From an uncultured Oscillospiraceae bacterium (GTDB taxonomy: Bacteria > Bacillota > Clostridia > Oscillospirales > Oscillospiraceae), in the NCBI GenBank assembly GCA_947626495.1, contig CANQSJ010000018.1, forward strand, positions 1-53,250: a DNA stretch of 53,250 bases, given 5' to 3'. Made by a program: the position numbers and the translations under genes. Positions 51,997 to 53,250 of this stretch are shown piece after piece. The notes under the pieces are model-generated. The model was not told the DNA's origin. It saw only the letters and a program-made list of their open reading frames with translations, and ran no database searches. Position 1 is the first letter of the stretch. Every line of letters starts with the position of its first letter.

Positions 51997-53169
51997 ATGA
52001 TCGTTCTGTTGGATATAGAGTGGGTCGGCGATCTGGAAAAACACATGACACAGCTTTCCGCCATGCGGGTCACGCCCGATTGGTGGACCACGGAGCGGCT
52101 GGATATCCTGGTGCGGCCGGCAGACGGATGGGTCTATGACCCCGACCACGTCGCCTGCGGCGGCTATCCGGAGGCCCGGTTCGCGGAGGGCGTGTCCGAG
52201 CAGGAGGGCGTCGTCGCCCTCTCCCGGTGGCTCCGGCCCGACGACGGCATCTGGGTGTGGTCGGCCAGCAATCTGCGGTATTTCCAAGAGCTTTGGGGCA
52301 AATATGTCTCCGGCGACGTTCCCGCGGTCAGCGCCCAGTCCGGCCGGGCGCGGGGCTTTGCCGCGAGACGCGGGCTGCCGGGCAACGCGCCCTACGACCT
52401 GCTGGCCGCTCTTGGGATGGATCCCCCCTTCCCGGGGCATCGCTCTTCCAACGACGTGGAGGTGATGCGGCGCCTGTTTAGCGGGCTGAATCTGCGGCCC
52501 CGTCCCGGGCGGCCAACGCCCCCTCCCGCTCCCAAGCCGCAGCAGACCCGGCGGGACAGGAACAGGATCTGGCTCAAAAAGGTCCCCTTTAATTATATCT
52601 ACGTCGCAGGCTCCGGGGTCTTTCACCGGAGGGAATGCAAGCATTACCTGAACGGCAAGCTGCTTCTCGGCTCAAAATACTACGCCACGGCGGCAAACGG
52701 CCGCCGCCCCTGCAAGTTCTGCAACCCCACCCCTCCCCCGCCGCTCCCTCTGCCGAAGGCGGGGATGCTGTCAAAGGCATCCGCGGGGATCGAGGCGCTG
52801 CGGAAAAAGAGAAACGAAATCGTCAAAACGAAGCTGGTCAGCGGCGCCGTCCAGGAGATGCGCATGGGCAAAATCATCGGATGGTGCCACTGCTCCCTTC
52901 ACCCGGGCGCAGTCGACAAGTGTATCCTGGAGCAGCACAGATGCCTGAAGAAGGAGTGCTACCACTTCCAGAAAAACGAGGCCAGTACATATTGGGAGGC
53001 GCTGGAGAACGAGCAGCGGGCAAAACAGAAGCAGAAGGCCGCCAGAGAACGGCGCAGCCGGGAGGCCGAAGGGGACAGTCCCGTATTTTGTGTAAACACC
53101 CTAAAGGTGCAAATAGAGCGAGATCTCAAAGGGAGCGGAGGGAAGCCGTTCCCTTTGGCGTCATATTAG
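51997..53169 (+). CDS. Unrecognised multi-domain Cys-rich protein, 3' end altered by a repeat
   Basis: A 390-residue protein that I do not recognise as a whole. Residues 1-170 look like a DnaQ/RNase H-like nuclease fold, with LLDIEW at the start and HRSSNDVEVMRRLF near 150, resembling the DE and HxxxxD pattern; activity is uncertain. A Pro-rich linker (about 170-190) leads to VFHRRECKHY and RRPCKFCNP (about 208-248), like the small metal-binding module of Ada-type proteins. After another linker comes a second Cys cluster (GWCHCSLHPG, KCILEQHRCLKKECYHF, about 290-328). The last 32 residues are encoded by a direct repeat resembling an insertion-sequence end, so the native C-terminus is probably lost. 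Confidence 0.6.
   Translation: MIVLLDIEWVGDLEKHMTQLSAMRVTPDWWTTERLDILVRPADGWVYDPDHVACGGYPEARFAEGVSEQEGVVALSRWLRPDDGIWVWSASNLRYFQELWGKYVSGDVPAVSAQSGRARGFAARRGLPGNAPYDLLAALGMDPPFPGHRSSNDVEVMRRLFSGLNLRPRPGRPTPPPAPKPQQTRRDRNRIWLKKVPFNYIYVAGSGVFHRRECKHYLNGKLLLGSKYYATAANGRRPCKFCNPTPPPPLPLPKAGMLSKASAGIEALRKKRNEIVKTKLVSGAVQEMRMGKIIGWCHCSLHPGAVDKCILEQHRCLKKECYHFQKNEASTYWEALENEQRAKQKQKAARERRSREAEGDSPVFCVNTLKVQIERDLKGSGGKPFPLASY
53072..53143. repeat. Direct repeat, first copy (possible insertion-sequence end)
   Basis: A 72-base sequence identical to 53179-53250, offset 107 bases. It begins with the palindrome GGGACAGTCCC, followed by TATTTTGTGTAAAC, which resembles terminal repeats of IS256-type elements as far as I recall. 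It also holds a CACC/GGTG hairpin. The 51997 gene reads into it. Confidence 0.75.
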
Positions 53170-53178
53170 CGGCGAAGG

Positions 53179-53250
53179 GGGACAGTCCCGTATTTTGTGT
53201 AAACACCCTAAAGGTGCAAATAGAGCGAGATCTCAAAGGGAGCGGAGGGA
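53179..53250. repeat. Direct repeat, second copy (runs off the window)
   Basis: Identical to the first copy over all 72 visible bases and cut by the window end, so the true repeat is at least this long. It may be the border of an insertion sequence lying to the right, or the next unit of a 107-base tandem array. Confidence 0.75.

Noticed and set aside
1-53250. CRISPR array, prophage, rRNA or replication origin
   Set aside because: No regularly spaced repeats, phage structural genes, rRNA sequence or DnaA-box cluster were seen in reading the window.

Overview
The window looks like a chromosomal segment of a GC-rich anaerobic Bacillota, most likely a gut-type clostridium of the Oscillospiraceae. 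The evidence is strong Shine-Dalgarno sites, frequent GTG/TTG starts, RqcH, Mini-RNase III, FtsK/SpoIIIE, rubrerythrin, a K+-dependent-type membrane pyrophosphatase, and a glycine reductase (Stickland) locus. Species assignment is inference.

Left part (1-28 kb) is mostly housekeeping. A + strand run holds the 3' part of alaS, a cupin, a HIT protein, comEC, holA and a DUF4093/Toprim protein. hppA follows as a monocistron with its own promoter and terminator. A minus-strand envelope module comes next (ECF sigma, membrane protein, NlpC/P60 protein, ABC ATPase and permease). Then come a flavin reductase/msrA/epimerase operon, tRNA-Leu(GAG), an SLH-domain exported protein, and a minus operon uppP-ftsK-mrnC-rqcH-glutaredoxin-like. 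Rubrerythrin and two different MATE exporters complete this part.

Central and right part (27.9-49.1 kb) is a dense selenium island. One long minus-strand series runs trxB-trxA-grdA-grdC-grdD-selD-selA-selB-LysR-SGNH hydrolase from a strong promoter at about 38.74 kb, with a strong hairpin terminator between grdA and grdC. Facing it are yedF and a GT4 glycosyltransferase. A second minus operon carries yedE, a TusA-like protein, a C_GCAxxG_C_C protein and a TDT-family transporter. A third minus unit carries a cysteine desulfurase and a DUF3343 protein, followed by tRNA-Sec(UCA) with its own promoter. Divergently on the + strand lie grdX-grdE-grdB. Three genes contain in-frame UGA read as selenocysteine: selD (U16), grdA (U44) and grdB (U351). 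The island therefore makes the selenium donor, charges and delivers selenocysteine, and spends it on glycine reductase. The thioredoxin pair supplies electrons, and GrdCD would yield acetyl phosphate.

The least explained parts are the two structured divergent leaders between the cysteine desulfurase and grdX (45.47-46.0 kb), the glycosyltransferase and TDT transporter embedded in the selenium genes, and a multi-domain Cys-rich protein at 52 kb. The 3' end of that last gene runs into a direct repeat resembling an insertion-sequence end at the right border. The right end also carries an MFS transporter with a long leader and an alpha/beta hydrolase.
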